Source of the DNA: Alphaproteobacteria bacterium | Lineage (GTDB): Bacteria; Pseudomonadota; Alphaproteobacteria; Puniceispirillales; Puniceispirillaceae | Assembly (NCBI GenBank): GCA_016780775.1 | Contig: JADHLI010000005.1 | Location: 62,001-126,000 of the forward strand | Reading direction: 5' to 3' | DNA: 64,000 nt | Shown: positions 7,423 through 16,251 of the stretch, one piece after another | Layout of the letters: each line of letters begins with the position of its first letter | Position numbering within the stretch: the stretch's first letter is position 1 | The notes under the pieces: model-generated | What the model saw: only the letters and a program-made list of their open reading frames with translations | Database searches by the model: none | Told to the model about the DNA's origin: nothing | Translations under genes and position numbers: made by a program

Positions 7423-7749
7423 TTAGTCAGGTTTTTCCGCTGATTTTTCAATTACTTTACGGACTGCATCTGCGCTCAAACCCAATTCATCGCTGATCCT
7501 GTTATAAGAAGCTGTGATAGAAAGGCCATCTTCCAGATTAATTTCGTGAACTCTAACGATGTCTCTATCCCGCACCTTTTGATCATAGTCTGAGCGTTTA
7601 CCCGCACTCTTTAGGAGTATGGCGCAAATTTCTTCTTGTATTTGAGGATTGTTTCCAAAGTCAGCATATCGAACAGCATCAGCCAGCAAGCGTTTATCGC
7701 CTGTATCCTGATACTCTTTCCAAATTTGGCTAATCAACGTTTTTGGCAT
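7423..7749 (-). CDS. Unknown protein in integrase operon
   Basis: About 108 residues from the ATG at 7749; a TTG start at 7812 would lengthen it and overlap the preceding gene. The C-terminal half, ASYNRISDELGLSADAVRKVIEK, looks like a helix-turn-helix of the sigma-region-4 or transposase-like type. It is therefore probably a small DNA-binding protein. It lies between a small membrane protein gene and the AlpA pair, on the same strand. Confidence 0.6.
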   Translation of the reverse strand: MPKTLISQIWKEYQDTGDKRLLADAVRYADFGNNPQIQEEICAILLKSAGKRSDYDQKVRDRDIVRVHEINLEDGLSITASYNRISDELGLSADAVRKVIEKSAEKPD

Positions 7750-7756
7750 AGTCGCG

Positions 7757-7990
7757 TTAGGATTTATTAAGGTTAAAAGTATTACTTTGGATATCTTCGA
7801 GATTTTTTTCAATAATCTCCCATCGATTATTATCTACTTCAAAGTTGTTTGTTAATACGTATCTATTTTTAAAATTTATTAAATTTTGATTTATTGCAGT
7901 TAAAACTGTCCAAATTTTGTAAAAAAGAAATAGCAGTGGCAAACCTACTAAACAAATGCTCAACAAAATCAAACTTTCATAATCTGTCAT
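7757..7990 (-). CDS. Small membrane protein downstream of integrase
   Basis: The 77-residue product has an N-terminal membrane helix (SLILLSICLVGLPLLFLFY) and a polar tail that looks coiled (RWEIIEKNLEDIQSN). Its ATG directly abuts the integrase stop codon, so it is in the integrase transcript. Family unknown. The one-helix-plus-coil form resembles small phage or satellite interference proteins only in outline. Confidence 0.6.
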   Translation of the reverse strand: MTDYESLILLSICLVGLPLLFLFYKIWTVLTAINQNLINFKNRYVLTNNFEVDNNRWEIIEKNLEDIQSNTFNLNKS

Positions 7991-9310
7991 CTAAAGCTCC
8001 ATCACATAATTTTCCCACTTTTGCAGGATTTCTCTTCGCTCTGCCTCTACTGGCACTCTTTTATCTGCATCGATAGAATAAGCCTTTTCCAGCTGGTCTA
8101 ATGTGTGCTGTAAAATCAGCTTTTTTACTATGCCCTGTCTAGGACGCGCTACATCCTCAATCCATTGAGCAAGTGTGCCCCTAGCCCCGTGAGCATTCAA
8201 GGTCATTTCTGGATTGCTTAGAGGTTTGTAGCTACTGATGCATTTGGCGATTGTATTGTTCGATAGCGGCTTTGTGGGGTGTAGGGAGAGCGCATATTGG
8301 TTTGCCCCTGTAATTTCCCTCACCTCCTCCATCATAGCCATTAGGCGGCTTGGTATAGGGGTGGAATGAGCATCACCATTCTTAGTGTAGTGAACATCCC
8401 TGCCATCTTCTGGATTATAGAACCAACCCGGTGCGTTATATACCGCATTCTCAAAATCAATATATCCCCACTTGAGGAATCGAACTTCTTTTTGCCGCTT
8501 TCCAAGAATGAAAACTATAGCCGTTGCCAACTTAGTGATTTTGTTTGATGTACTTTCATTTTGTAACCAATTCCAGAAATGAGGCGCATCATTATAATCT
8601 AATGATCGGTAATGCTGGTCATCATTATTCTTTTGGCTCGGAAAATCTCTAGCTGTTGGCGTGGGGTTCACATCAACGAGCGTATTTGCCCTGTCATTTA
8701 GGGCTATACGGAAAATCTCGCGGATTATTCCTAGCAGCCGCCTAGCAGTCTCATTACCAGCCTTGTTGCCGCCTCTCTCGCCCTTACGCATCCACATAGG
8801 ATGAATAAGCCTACGAATATCCTCAAAAGTAACCTGATTGATTGGTTTAGCGCCTAATGCTGGAAATGCATAACTTTCTAGCTGCTGGATTTTCTGCCTT
8901 ATTGTTATCGGGTCTAACGATGAGGGTTTTATGTTGGTTTCCCACCACTCACGCGCATAACGCTCGAAACTAGGCGCTATCTTCTTAATGGTTTGCACCT
9001 CACCTGTCACAAACTGCTTTATGCGGTCAGGGTCGGTAGTGATGCCGCAAAGTGATTTCAAATGTTTGGCATCAGTGTGCGCTAAAAGATCGTAAATCGT
9101 TGGAGCTAAGCGGCGGGCATCTTTTGTAGAAAGGTCAGGATATTTTCCAATCCTACAATAAGCACGTTTACCAGCATTATGCCGCATTACCTCCCAATAT
9201 CCAGTTTTGGCTTTAGTGGTTTCTAGATATAGGTTTTGGTTATCACGATAACGCTTCTTGATGCCAAGATTGATAAATCTCTTTATTTCAACTTCCTTAA
9301 GGACTGGCAT
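7991..9310 (-). CDS. int: Tyrosine integrase (P4/DUF4102 type)
   Basis: The 439-residue integrase recombines the tRNA-Ser core site. Its N-terminal domain (about 5-95) is the arm-binding DUF4102-like domain (KKRYRDNQNLYLE, YCRIGKYPDLSTKDARRLA). A core-binding segment follows at about 100-200. The catalytic domain shows Arg in GKRQKEVRFLKWG, the H-x-x-R motif in NAHGARGT, a third His in LILQH, and the Tyr nucleophile in LEKAYS. Length and order are normal for tRNA-targeting island integrases. It starts 159 bases from attR, with the right-hand arm-site pair directly before the start codon. Confidence 0.95.
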   Translation of the reverse strand: MPVLKEVEIKRFINLGIKKRYRDNQNLYLETTKAKTGYWEVMRHNAGKRAYCRIGKYPDLSTKDARRLAPTIYDLLAHTDAKHLKSLCGITTDPDRIKQFVTGEVQTIKKIAPSFERYAREWWETNIKPSSLDPITIRQKIQQLESYAFPALGAKPINQVTFEDIRRLIHPMWMRKGERGGNKAGNETARRLLGIIREIFRIALNDRANTLVDVNPTPTARDFPSQKNNDDQHYRSLDYNDAPHFWNWLQNESTSNKITKLATAIVFILGKRQKEVRFLKWGYIDFENAVYNAPGWFYNPEDGRDVHYTKNGDAHSTPIPSRLMAMMEEVREITGANQYALSLHPTKPLSNNTIAKCISSYKPLSNPEMTLNAHGARGTLAQWIEDVARPRQGIVKKLILQHTLDQLEKAYSIDADKRVPVEAERREILQKWENYVMEL

Positions 9311-9315
9311 TTATA

Positions 9316-9336
9316 TTTACCCACAATTTACCCACA
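9316..9336 (+). promoter_or_regulatory. Right pair of putative integrase arm-type sites
   Basis: TTTACCCACA occurs at 9316-9325 and 9327-9336, immediately upstream of the integrase ATG. It matches the left pair at 1767-1788 exactly and in the same orientation. Integrase binding here could also repress its own gene. Confidence 0.65.
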
Positions 9337-9389
9337 ATGATACGTTACCACCGCATCAATCCGAATAAAACCGATAAATTCCAGAATAT

Positions 9390-9414
9390 GTATAATATCC
9401 TGTTAATATTATAC
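9390..9414. promoter_or_regulatory. Palindrome upstream of integrase
   Basis: GTATAATAT (9390-9398) and ATATTATAC (9406-9414) form a perfect 9-bp inverted repeat with a 7-base spacer, 80 bases upstream of the integrase start. It could be an operator or overlap the -10 region. The sequence differs from the 4767-4788 repeat, so a different regulator is likely. Confidence 0.5.
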
Positions 9415-9468
9415 TTTAATTATATTATTTGGATAATTAAAGCATCTGATGGACAGTAGTATGACGGA

Positions 9469-9488
9469 CACCCTCTCCGCCATATTTT
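9469..9488 (+). repeat. attR, 20-bp direct repeat
   Basis: This is an exact copy of 1701-1720, that is, of the tRNA-Ser 3' end with CCA and six following bases. Beyond 9488 the sequence is presumably the original chromosome downstream of the tRNA. Confidence 0.93.
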
Positions 9489-9530
9489 CCCAAATAAATC
9501 AGCGCTACTCACAGACACAAGAAATGCTGG

Positions 9531-10148
9531 CTACTCCCCGCTAGCCGCTTTCAGGCGTTTATATAAAGCGATATTTGTAATCCATTCTGGATTGCCCTTC
9601 GCATAATCAAAGGGGGTTTTGCCCTTCCTATCTTTGATGCTAGCATCCGCCCCCGCATCCAACAGATGGTCAATCACATCAAATTGCTTGCCCTTCATCG
9701 CCCCATGAAGCGGGGTCTCGCCCCGGCCATCTTGGGTATTCACATTCGCCCCAGCCTTAGTCAGGATTTTTACTTTGGCGACATCCCATCCGGTTATCGC
9801 ATAATGCAAAGGGGTTGTTCCACCGGGAGCGCTTTTATTATACCCTGTTCTTGTTTCCAGATTAACGCCCTTATCCGCCAAATATTGGACAATTTCTGGG
9901 GTGCTTCTGTATGCCGCATAATGGAGAGGGGTATATCCAGCTATATCATCATATATATCTGCGCCTTTGGCGATTTCCGCCTTTACATCGGCTAGGGTAG
10001 GGTCTCTAAACCAAAAGCGGTCATCACAAAGTTTCATGCAATCTCCTGCGCTAGCCTGTTTGGTTGCTATACCCAAAGCCAGAAGAAGGGGAATTAGAAG
10101 CAGAAAATTTAGAATTGGGAAGGTCATTTTCATCTCGGTCACTTTCAT
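9531..10148 (-). CDS. Exported ankyrin-repeat protein
   Basis: The 205-residue product has a signal peptide ending near QASAG (about residue 35) and three to four ankyrin repeats (GYTPLHYAAYRSTPEIVQYL, GTTPLHYAITGWDVAKVKIL, GETPLHGAMKGKQFDVIDHL, GKTPFDYA). Ankyrin repeats mediate protein contacts; a periplasmic location is inferred. The start is supported by AAGGAG 7 bases upstream. It lies just outside attR and reads toward it. Upstream, 10149-10407 (259 bases) holds a short hairpin (AACCCT/AGGGTT, 10272-10287) and no gene. Confidence 0.85.
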   Translation of the reverse strand: MKVTEMKMTFPILNFLLLIPLLLALGIATKQASAGDCMKLCDDRFWFRDPTLADVKAEIAKGADIYDDIAGYTPLHYAAYRSTPEIVQYLADKGVNLETRTGYNKSAPGGTTPLHYAITGWDVAKVKILTKAGANVNTQDGRGETPLHGAMKGKQFDVIDHLLDAGADASIKDRKGKTPFDYAKGNPEWITNIALYKRLKAASGE

Positions 10149-10407
10149 TTCGCGCTCCTTTCTTAAAAAAGTTGGGTATCTTCCAGCCTGAAGCGATTAA
10201 GGTTTTTAAACAAGGAAGGGGAATATAATCGGCTATGCACATGCAGCATTATATTAGCGGTTTTGAAACTCAACCCTATTGAGGGTTTCAGATTATTTGC
10301 GTATCGTTAGGAAGCTTTAAGGGAGGGCCATTTCTCTTTGGCATATTCTTTGCCGCCTAAACGCCCTCATCTCTTGCCAGCTATCTATATTTTAATAAGG
10401 AAAAATC

Positions 10408-10731
10408 ATGCTCGTTGATGTTCGCACCTACCGTTGTAAACCCGGCACTATCAATGCCCATCTCGCACTTTATGAAGAGTTTGGCAAAGCCCCGCAATAT
10501 CGCTGTCTTGGCGCGCCGCTGGCCTTTATAAAAGGAGAGACAGGCGACCCGAACGAATTTGTGCATATCTGGGTCTATGAGAATGCTGGCGACCGTGAGG
10601 CAAAGCGTGCAACGCTTTGGTCTGATCCTGAATGGCTAGCCTATACCAAAAAAAGCGCAGAGCTTGGCGCATTAGAAAGCCAACAGAATAAACTTATGGT
10701 GCCAACCAGCTTCTGCCCGCCGCTAAAATAG
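10408..10731 (+). CDS. NIPSNAP family protein
   Basis: The 107-residue product fits a single dimeric alpha-beta barrel NIPSNAP domain: VDVRTYRCKPGTINAHLALYE at the start, then FVHIWVYENAGDREAKRATLWSDPEW. These proteins are of uncertain function and are often beside catabolic clusters. The start has AGGAA upstream. It stands alone on the + strand, converging on the sulfonate-type cluster across a small ORF. Confidence 0.85.
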   Translation: MLVDVRTYRCKPGTINAHLALYEEFGKAPQYRCLGAPLAFIKGETGDPNEFVHIWVYENAGDREAKRATLWSDPEWLAYTKKSAELGALESQQNKLMVPTSFCPPLK

Positions 10732-10836
10732 ATAAAAAAAAGTCAAACCTTATTACAGGGAAGGCAAGCTAGCGGTAATCTGCTATAGATTTTTAAGTGC
10801 TAGAAAATTCAAGGGACCAAAGATAAAGGGATTGCA

Positions 10837-10977
10837 ATGCTGCATACTATTATAAAAATTTTAATTATCGCTATGTTGGCGCTATTTGCCTATGCCGGCT
10901 ACACCACGATTTCGGAAGCTGAAGCCGCTACATTTACGGGCACATTTACAAGTATGCTGCCCCTATCAAGCCTATAA
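10837..10977 (+). CDS. Possible 46-residue membrane or secreted peptide
   Basis: An ATG at 10837, following AAAGGG, opens 46 codons encoding a hydrophobic N-terminus (IIKILIIAMLALFAYAGY) and a small polar tail. The 3' end overlaps the end of the converging TauE-like gene by 6 bases. It may be a genuine small protein; there is no homology I can name. Confidence 0.45.
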   Translation: MLHTIIKILIIAMLALFAYAGYTTISEAEAATFTGTFTSMLPLSSL

Positions 10978-11742
10978 GAGGCCAGTTACTATCAGCCGTA
11001 TCCCCATGATTAAGAAAGCTGTCAGCACAGCTAGGCGGAACAGGCGTTGTGAGACACGCCCTCGCAATAGCTCGCCGCATCTGAACCCAGCTAATACAGC
11101 AACCAGCCCAAACAGGGATTGAATGAGGCTTGCGGTGGTTACTACCCCTGCTAGGACTAATCCAGCCATTAAGGGCAAACATCCAGATAAAAACAAAAAT
11201 CCTGTGGCGCTGATGAATTTTTCTTTCTCCACGTCACGAGCAAGTAAATACATAGCCACAGGCGGTGACCAGATAGAGCTAAGTCCGCCCAAAATGCCAG
11301 AACAGACCCCTACCCCCACCTGCCAGACTGGTGCGGCTGTAACCGGCAATTTTACGCCTGACAGTAATTGCAGGGAAAATATTACCATTGCAAAACCGAT
11401 AGATACTGTCAGCAAAGCAGTGGGAAAGCTCTTAATATACAGCGATGTGATAAAGATGCTGACAACAATCGCGAGCGCAAACAGCCAATATTCTCGTGCC
11501 GTTTCACGCGGGTTTGGCGCGCGCAGATATTGCAAGCTGTTGGTAAATAAAATAGGTAACACCATCAGCGATATCGCGGTGCGTGGGTCTATAATCAATG
11601 TTAGGAATGCCATCGCGGCGGCTGGTAGACCAATGCCCAAAAAACCTTTGATGATGCCAGAGAAAAAGAATACCGCAAAAACAAGCCCTGCCATCCCTAG
11701 CGTCATTCCCGGCAATAAAAATAGTGGCAATAAATCGCTCAT
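10972..11742 (-). CDS. TauE/SafE-family anion exporter
   Basis: The 256-residue polytopic membrane protein has about 7-8 helices and typical TauE/SafE features: a glycine-rich first repeat (GIIKGFLGIGLPAAAMAFL) and its second-half counterpart (GVCSGILGGLSSIWSPPVAMYLLA). Family members export sulfite, sulfoacetate or related anions, and several sulfonate clusters carry one. Here it is the last gene of the leftward SauT/SauS/Tct group, which fits disposal of a sulfur anion. The exact substrate cannot be read from sequence. Confidence 0.85.
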   Translation of the reverse strand: MSDLLPLFLLPGMTLGMAGLVFAVFFFSGIIKGFLGIGLPAAAMAFLTLIIDPRTAISLMVLPILFTNSLQYLRAPNPRETAREYWLFALAIVVSIFITSLYIKSFPTALLTVSIGFAMVIFSLQLLSGVKLPVTAAPVWQVGVGVCSGILGGLSSIWSPPVAMYLLARDVEKEKFISATGFLFLSGCLPLMAGLVLAGVVTTASLIQSLFGLVAVLAGFRCGELLRGRVSQRLFRLAVLTAFLIMGIRLIVTGLL

Positions 11743-11765
11743 AAAACGCCTATTTCTGAACTGAC

Positions 11766-11792
11766 TAGGCTAGTTAGGCTAGTTAGGCTAGT
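11766..11792. repeat. Triplicate 9-bp tandem repeat over a stop codon
   Basis: TAGGCTAGT occurs three times in perfect tandem. The stop codon of the acyl-CoA synthetase gene (11788-11790) falls inside the repeat. Confidence 0.9.
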
Positions 11793-13311
11793 TTGTACCA
11801 TAAACCAACTCATGCAACTTCAAACGCTGTATCTTGCCTGATGGACCTTTTGGCAAATCATCTAGGATATGGATTTTGTCTGGCGTCTTATAAGCGCCTA
11901 GTCGCTCTTTACAATGCTGGCTTAGCTCATCTGGGCTAGCATGGCGTGAAGGTTTAAAACAAATACAGGCCTCTACCCGCTGGCCATAATCACGACATGG
12001 CACAGCAAAGGCCGCAGCTTCCAAAATTGTTTCATGCTCTAGCAATACTTCATCTATCTCGCGCGGGGCAATATTCTCACCGCCCTTAATGATTAGCTCT
12101 TTGATGCGTCCGGTTACAAACACATAGCCATCCTCATCCATATGACCTAAATCGCCTGTGCGCAGCCAGCCCTCAGGCGTAATGGTTTTTGCTGTCTCTT
12201 CTGGCTGATGCAAATAGCCTTGCATCACATTATCGCCGCGCACCCAAATCTCTCCAGTTATGTTGGCTTCACATGGTTTGTGATGCTCATCAGCTATCAT
12301 CACCTCATTGCCAATAGCGATACCGGGGGAGCCTATTTTGCGGGTTTGCGGCGGAAGCGGGTTCGATAAGATTTGCGCGCCAGTTTCCGTCAGACCCATC
12401 GTTTCAATGATCGGGATGCCAAAGCGTGCTTCAAATTGGCGGTGGATTTCAGGGGCTAACGGCGCAGATGCAGAACGTGAAAAACGCAGCCTATCCTTAT
12501 CTATATCAGGGATTTTTTCATCATTGAGCAAATAGGCGAAAAGCGTGGGAACAGCACTAAACCAGCTTGCCTTATGGGTTTTGATATCCTGCCAGAAGCG
12601 CGAAAGCGAAAACCGGTAGGGCAAAATTAGCCCGCCACCAGACATTATTGTGCCCATGACTGTAACACAAAGCCCATTAATATGATAAATCGGCAGCACA
12701 CAGCAGCCTATATCCCTAGCGTCCAAATGATGCGCCTTTGCTACATTCTGACCAGCTGACAACAAATTCGCGTGGCTTAATACCACCCCCTTAGGATTGC
12801 CAGTAGTCCCAGAGGTATACATCAAAATGCCAGGGGTGCTCGCATCAGCATATTGAAAATCTATCTTTGCGGCGGCATGCATATCTTCAGGCCAAATCGG
12901 CCCATTTTCCGGATGCAGCTCTATGATGCGCAGGCTACGGTCAAAACCCGCTGCAGCTTCTTCTACCAACGCAATGCTCTCAGGGGCACAAAATACCAAC
13001 TCTGCCTCGCAGTGATTAAGCACATATCCCATCACCTTGGCACCAGCAACCAGATTTAGCGGCGTCGCTAAATAGCCGGCGGTGGTAACGCCAATCATTA
13101 CACATGCTGCGGCTAGAGAATTAGGCGAGGCTATGGCAATGCTGGCCCCTTTTGGAATACCGCTTCCTGCGATAATGCTCGCGATATTTTGCGTAATATC
13201 AGCAGCCTCAGACCAGCTGATCTCGCGCCCTGTTTCTGGTGAAATCAGCCAGCTTTGGTCTGGCTGTGCGGCTTTATTTTCGGCAATTTTCTGCCAGATT
13301 GCTTGCTTCAT
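11788..13311 (-). CDS. AMP-forming acyl-CoA synthetase, SauT-like (sulfoacetate-CoA ligase)
   Basis: The 507-residue ANL-family ligase has the P-loop-like motif MYTSGTTGNPKGV, the TGLTETG adenylate motif, WLRTGDLGHMDEDGYVFVTGR and the C-terminal Lys in GPSGKIQR. The family activates a carboxylate to its CoA thioester through an acyl-AMP. Its ATG overlaps the stop of a SauS-like aldehyde dehydrogenase gene (ATGA). The SauS/SauT pair is the known route between sulfoacetate and sulfoacetaldehyde. The ligase alone could act on other short acids; specificity comes from context. Confidence 0.78.
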   Translation of the reverse strand: MKQAIWQKIAENKAAQPDQSWLISPETGREISWSEAADITQNIASIIAGSGIPKGASIAIASPNSLAAACVMIGVTTAGYLATPLNLVAGAKVMGYVLNHCEAELVFCAPESIALVEEAAAGFDRSLRIIELHPENGPIWPEDMHAAAKIDFQYADASTPGILMYTSGTTGNPKGVVLSHANLLSAGQNVAKAHHLDARDIGCCVLPIYHINGLCVTVMGTIMSGGGLILPYRFSLSRFWQDIKTHKASWFSAVPTLFAYLLNDEKIPDIDKDRLRFSRSASAPLAPEIHRQFEARFGIPIIETMGLTETGAQILSNPLPPQTRKIGSPGIAIGNEVMIADEHHKPCEANITGEIWVRGDNVMQGYLHQPEETAKTITPEGWLRTGDLGHMDEDGYVFVTGRIKELIIKGGENIAPREIDEVLLEHETILEAAAFAVPCRDYGQRVEACICFKPSRHASPDELSQHCKERLGAYKTPDKIHILDDLPKGPSGKIQRLKLHELVYGTN

Positions 13312-14714
13312 TTGCCATATTTTTCCCAATAGGCTGAAAACATCTCTGTCAATTCAGGTCTATTTTCAGGAATAACGCGTACTACGTTGACTTTATTTAC
13401 AAAATGCGTCCAGTTCAGATTCTCATCAATAGAGTTTTTACCCCAGCTTCCACACCCCATAGAGAGTGAAAAGGGCATCCCATTATTGAAAAAACCGCCT
13501 GTAGCAAAACAATGTGCCTGATTAACAATAATGCGGCAGCTTTGTGCCTGCATAGCCAGCGCGCGCGCACGGCTATCTTCTGATGAATGCAAACCAAGCG
13601 AATGCCCTGCCCCAAGCGCCGATTGTATCGCAACAGCCTTGCTAGTCGCATCTTCGAAATCATCGGCGCGATAGAGTGTTAAAAACCGCGACATCTTCTC
13701 TGATGTAAGGGGGCTATCTTTGTCTATAAAATCCTGAGGTAGCACAAGAAAGCGGGTATGCGCATCTGCCCTACCCTCTAAGCCAAGCTCTTTAACCATC
13801 ACCTCAATATCTTTGGCTAGCAATTTGCCCGTCATTTTCCCATGCTGCCAGTGCGTATCGCGCAAACGCACAACTTCCTCTTCGGTTAGGATCAATCCCC
13901 CCTGCTCTTGCAAGTTTTTGCAAACATCATCATAGACAGATGAAATGGCAATAACACTATTCTCAGAGCTACAGGAGGTCGCGTTATCAAAAGTCTTTGA
14001 GGCCGCAATTTTTTCTGCTGCCCCTGCAATATCCGCTGTTTCATCAATAATGGTCACCACATTGCCAGCCCCTACCCCAATAGCAGGTGTTCCAGAGCGA
14101 TAGCCAGCACGAACATTATTTTGAGAGCCTGTTACCACCACGAGATCTGCAATTTGCATTAATCGTTCTGTTTTGGCTTTTGAAGGTGGGCTTGGCACCA
14201 TTTGTACCAGATCATCCGGCAATCCCAATTTACGCAGATGGGCGTGAATATAACCTAGCAGCTTCAATCCCGGCTTCACCCCTTTCGGGCTTGGCGCAAT
14301 GATAATGGCATTACCTGTTTTCAGCGCGTTGATGATATTATTTACCGGTGTTGCAAGAGGGTTGGTAGACGGCACAATCGCGGCAATAACGCCCTTTGGC
14401 CGGTAATAAACAGACAACCCCTTTTCGGCATCATCATAAATATGACCAGTAGATTTAGCGCCATGCAAATCACGCAGCAATCCTAGGGTTTTATTGTGGT
14501 TTTTCTTGATTTTATCCGCAACATTTCCAAGCCCCGTTTCCGCGACAGCCAATTCGGCTAGCTCAGCATTACGGCTAGGCTCCATTAATGCCCATCCAAC
14601 AGCTGCACATGCATCATCAAACAGCTCTTGGCCGCCCATCGCTTCATAGGCTTGTTGGGCAATGCGCGCCCGTTGCACCACTTCATCTATTACTGCCACA
14701 TCATTATCAGTCAT
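13308..14714 (-). CDS. CoA-acylating aldehyde dehydrogenase, SauS-like
   Basis: The 468-residue product interconverts an aldehyde and its acyl-CoA. It shows strong resemblance to sulfoacetaldehyde dehydrogenase (acylating): ETGLGNVADKIKKNHNKTLG, SKTFDNATSCSSENSV with the catalytic Cys, and the C-terminal QAHCFATGGFFNNGMPFS. The ATG at 14714 is chosen by the length of SauS homologs; an earlier in-frame ATG would overlap tctA. The gene follows the TctABC transporter and overlaps the SauT-like gene, so uptake and metabolism of one substrate are probably coupled. No Xsc gene lies in the window. Confidence 0.82.
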   Translation of the reverse strand: MTDNDVAVIDEVVQRARIAQQAYEAMGGQELFDDACAAVGWALMEPSRNAELAELAVAETGLGNVADKIKKNHNKTLGLLRDLHGAKSTGHIYDDAEKGLSVYYRPKGVIAAIVPSTNPLATPVNNIINALKTGNAIIIAPSPKGVKPGLKLLGYIHAHLRKLGLPDDLVQMVPSPPSKAKTERLMQIADLVVVTGSQNNVRAGYRSGTPAIGVGAGNVVTIIDETADIAGAAEKIAASKTFDNATSCSSENSVIAISSVYDDVCKNLQEQGGLILTEEEVVRLRDTHWQHGKMTGKLLAKDIEVMVKELGLEGRADAHTRFLVLPQDFIDKDSPLTSEKMSRFLTLYRADDFEDATSKAVAIQSALGAGHSLGLHSSEDSRARALAMQAQSCRIIVNQAHCFATGGFFNNGMPFSLSMGCGSWGKNSIDENLNWTHFVNKVNVVRVIPENRPELTEMFSAYWEKYGK

Positions 14715-14742
14715 TTTAAGTAAGCCTGTATCTATAAAAGGG

Positions 14743-16242
14743 TTAGGAGGCAGGTGACTTCTGCTTAATACCTTGAAACGCCTGATAAATGCTAAAGCCA
14801 AGGGTCAAAACCCCTGCAAGGATAAGCAGAGTGCAAATAGGTCGTGAGAAATAGGTCACTAAATCATAATGAACCATCTGCATACCCTGAGCGAAGTTTT
14901 GTTCGCCAATTTTACCCAGAATAATCCCCAATACAATCCCCGGGATAGAATATCCAGAGCGCCGCAACAAGAAACCTAAAATCCCCGCAACAAACATCAC
15001 GACGACATCCAGAACCAAACCACGCCCGATATAAGAGCCAATACTAGCCAATAGTAAAATCATGGGTGCAAGGAACTGGAAAGGTACTTTTAACAGATAC
15101 ATAATTGTCTTGGTTTCCATAACACCAATAATCAGGATAGATAAATTGGCATAGAACATCGCCGCAAAAACAATCCAAATAAGGTCAGGTGAGTTATAGA
15201 AAACAAGCGGACCTGGTTCCAGATCATGCATCTGGAACACAGCAACCATCATCGCGGTTAGCGCCCCGCCCGGCAGACCAAGCGCCAATAGGGGTATCAT
15301 TGCGGCTCCTGTTGCCGCGTTGTTCGCGGTTTCAGAAGAGATAACACCTTCCATATTGCCCTTACCAAAGCTCTTTTTATCTTTGGACCAGCGAACCGCC
15401 TCTCCATACCCCATAAAGGCAGCAAGGGTTGCGCCAATACCTGGCAAAATCCCGCAGAAAAAACCAACCAAAATAGACCGTACAACCGCAATTTTATAGC
15501 GCCAAAGTTCCAGAATAGTTGGAAAACTCATCCCCACAGGTGGGGCATCATATTTGCCAGTAACTTTCTTTTCTGCCTGAACAAAAATTTCTGATACGGC
15601 AAAAAAGCCGAGAATTGCCGGTACAAAGGCAATCCCTGCTGCAAGGTCAGCAAAGCCGAAATTATACCGCTCAATGCCGCCAACCGGGTCCTGTCCAATA
15701 GTAGCAACCATCAAGCCAAGAAGTACAGATAGCCAGCCCTTCCAGATAGTGCGCCCCCCCACTGAAGAGGCAACAGCCAGACCAAAAAACACAAGCGCAA
15801 AAATCTCTGGCGGACCAATATTGCGAATTGCCCATTTCGCCAAAGGCTCAGTTGCGGCCATCATCACCAACGCAGAGCTAATGCCGCCAATAGCCGAACA
15901 TAAAACAGCTGCCCCTACCGCCTTGCCTGCTCGCCCCTGTTTGGTCATTGGATAGCCATCAAAGGCCGTTGGCGCATTTTCAGGCGCACCCGGAATATTA
16001 AACAGAATGGCCGTAATTGCCCCGCCATAGGTGCCTGTGCAGTAAATAACGGCAAACAGCATCACCCCTTGCGCAGGCTCTAAATCAGAGGTGAACGGCA
16101 ATAAAATAGCCGCAAGGGTAAGCATGCTCACCCCCGGAATAGCCCCAAATAGCATCCCCCCAATTACGCCAAAAACAAAAATAGCTACTGTGAAAGGGTC
16201 GCCAAATAACGCGGCACTCCCTGCAATAAAATTCTCAAGCAT
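14743..16242 (-). CDS. tctA: Tripartite tricarboxylate transporter, large membrane subunit
   Basis: The 499-residue TctA-family protein has about 11-12 membrane segments. The family signatures are GAIPGVSMLTLAAILLPFT near the N-terminus and GILPGIGATLAAFMGYGEA at about residue 260. It translocates small organic anions using the periplasmic TctC binding protein. Related SlcHFG transporters import 3-sulfolactate. It is third in the leftward tctC-tctB-tctA order, 9 bases after tctB. Confidence 0.92.
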   Translation of the reverse strand: MLENFIAGSAALFGDPFTVAIFVFGVIGGMLFGAIPGVSMLTLAAILLPFTSDLEPAQGVMLFAVIYCTGTYGGAITAILFNIPGAPENAPTAFDGYPMTKQGRAGKAVGAAVLCSAIGGISSALVMMAATEPLAKWAIRNIGPPEIFALVFFGLAVASSVGGRTIWKGWLSVLLGLMVATIGQDPVGGIERYNFGFADLAAGIAFVPAILGFFAVSEIFVQAEKKVTGKYDAPPVGMSFPTILELWRYKIAVVRSILVGFFCGILPGIGATLAAFMGYGEAVRWSKDKKSFGKGNMEGVISSETANNAATGAAMIPLLALGLPGGALTAMMVAVFQMHDLEPGPLVFYNSPDLIWIVFAAMFYANLSILIIGVMETKTIMYLLKVPFQFLAPMILLLASIGSYIGRGLVLDVVVMFVAGILGFLLRRSGYSIPGIVLGIILGKIGEQNFAQGMQMVHYDLVTYFSRPICTLLILAGVLTLGFSIYQAFQGIKQKSPAS

Positions 16243-16251
16243 TTAACAAAC

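Larger units (their letters stand above)
1701..9488. mobile_element. Integrative satellite-like element in tRNA-Ser
   Basis: The 7.8-kb insertion is bounded by an exact 20-bp direct repeat of the tRNA-Ser 3' end (1701-1720 and 9469-9488). One long leftward block holds integrase, a small membrane protein, an unknown protein, two AlpA-like proteins and a winged-helix protein. A second leftward block holds an unknown protein and a capsid protein. Five rightward genes encode exported or membrane products. There is no terminase, portal, tail or lysis gene. That fits a phage satellite that borrows a helper's packaging machinery and supplies its own capsid. Boundaries are seen directly; the satellite lifestyle is inference. 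Confidence 0.88.

Noticed and set aside
1701-9488. Complete prophage
   Set aside because: No terminase, portal, tail, holin or endolysin gene is visible; the element is only 7.8 kb.
11123-11764. 213-codon rightward reading frame
   Set aside because: It is a shadow of the TauE/SafE gene; the opposite strand has clear family signatures and membrane helices.
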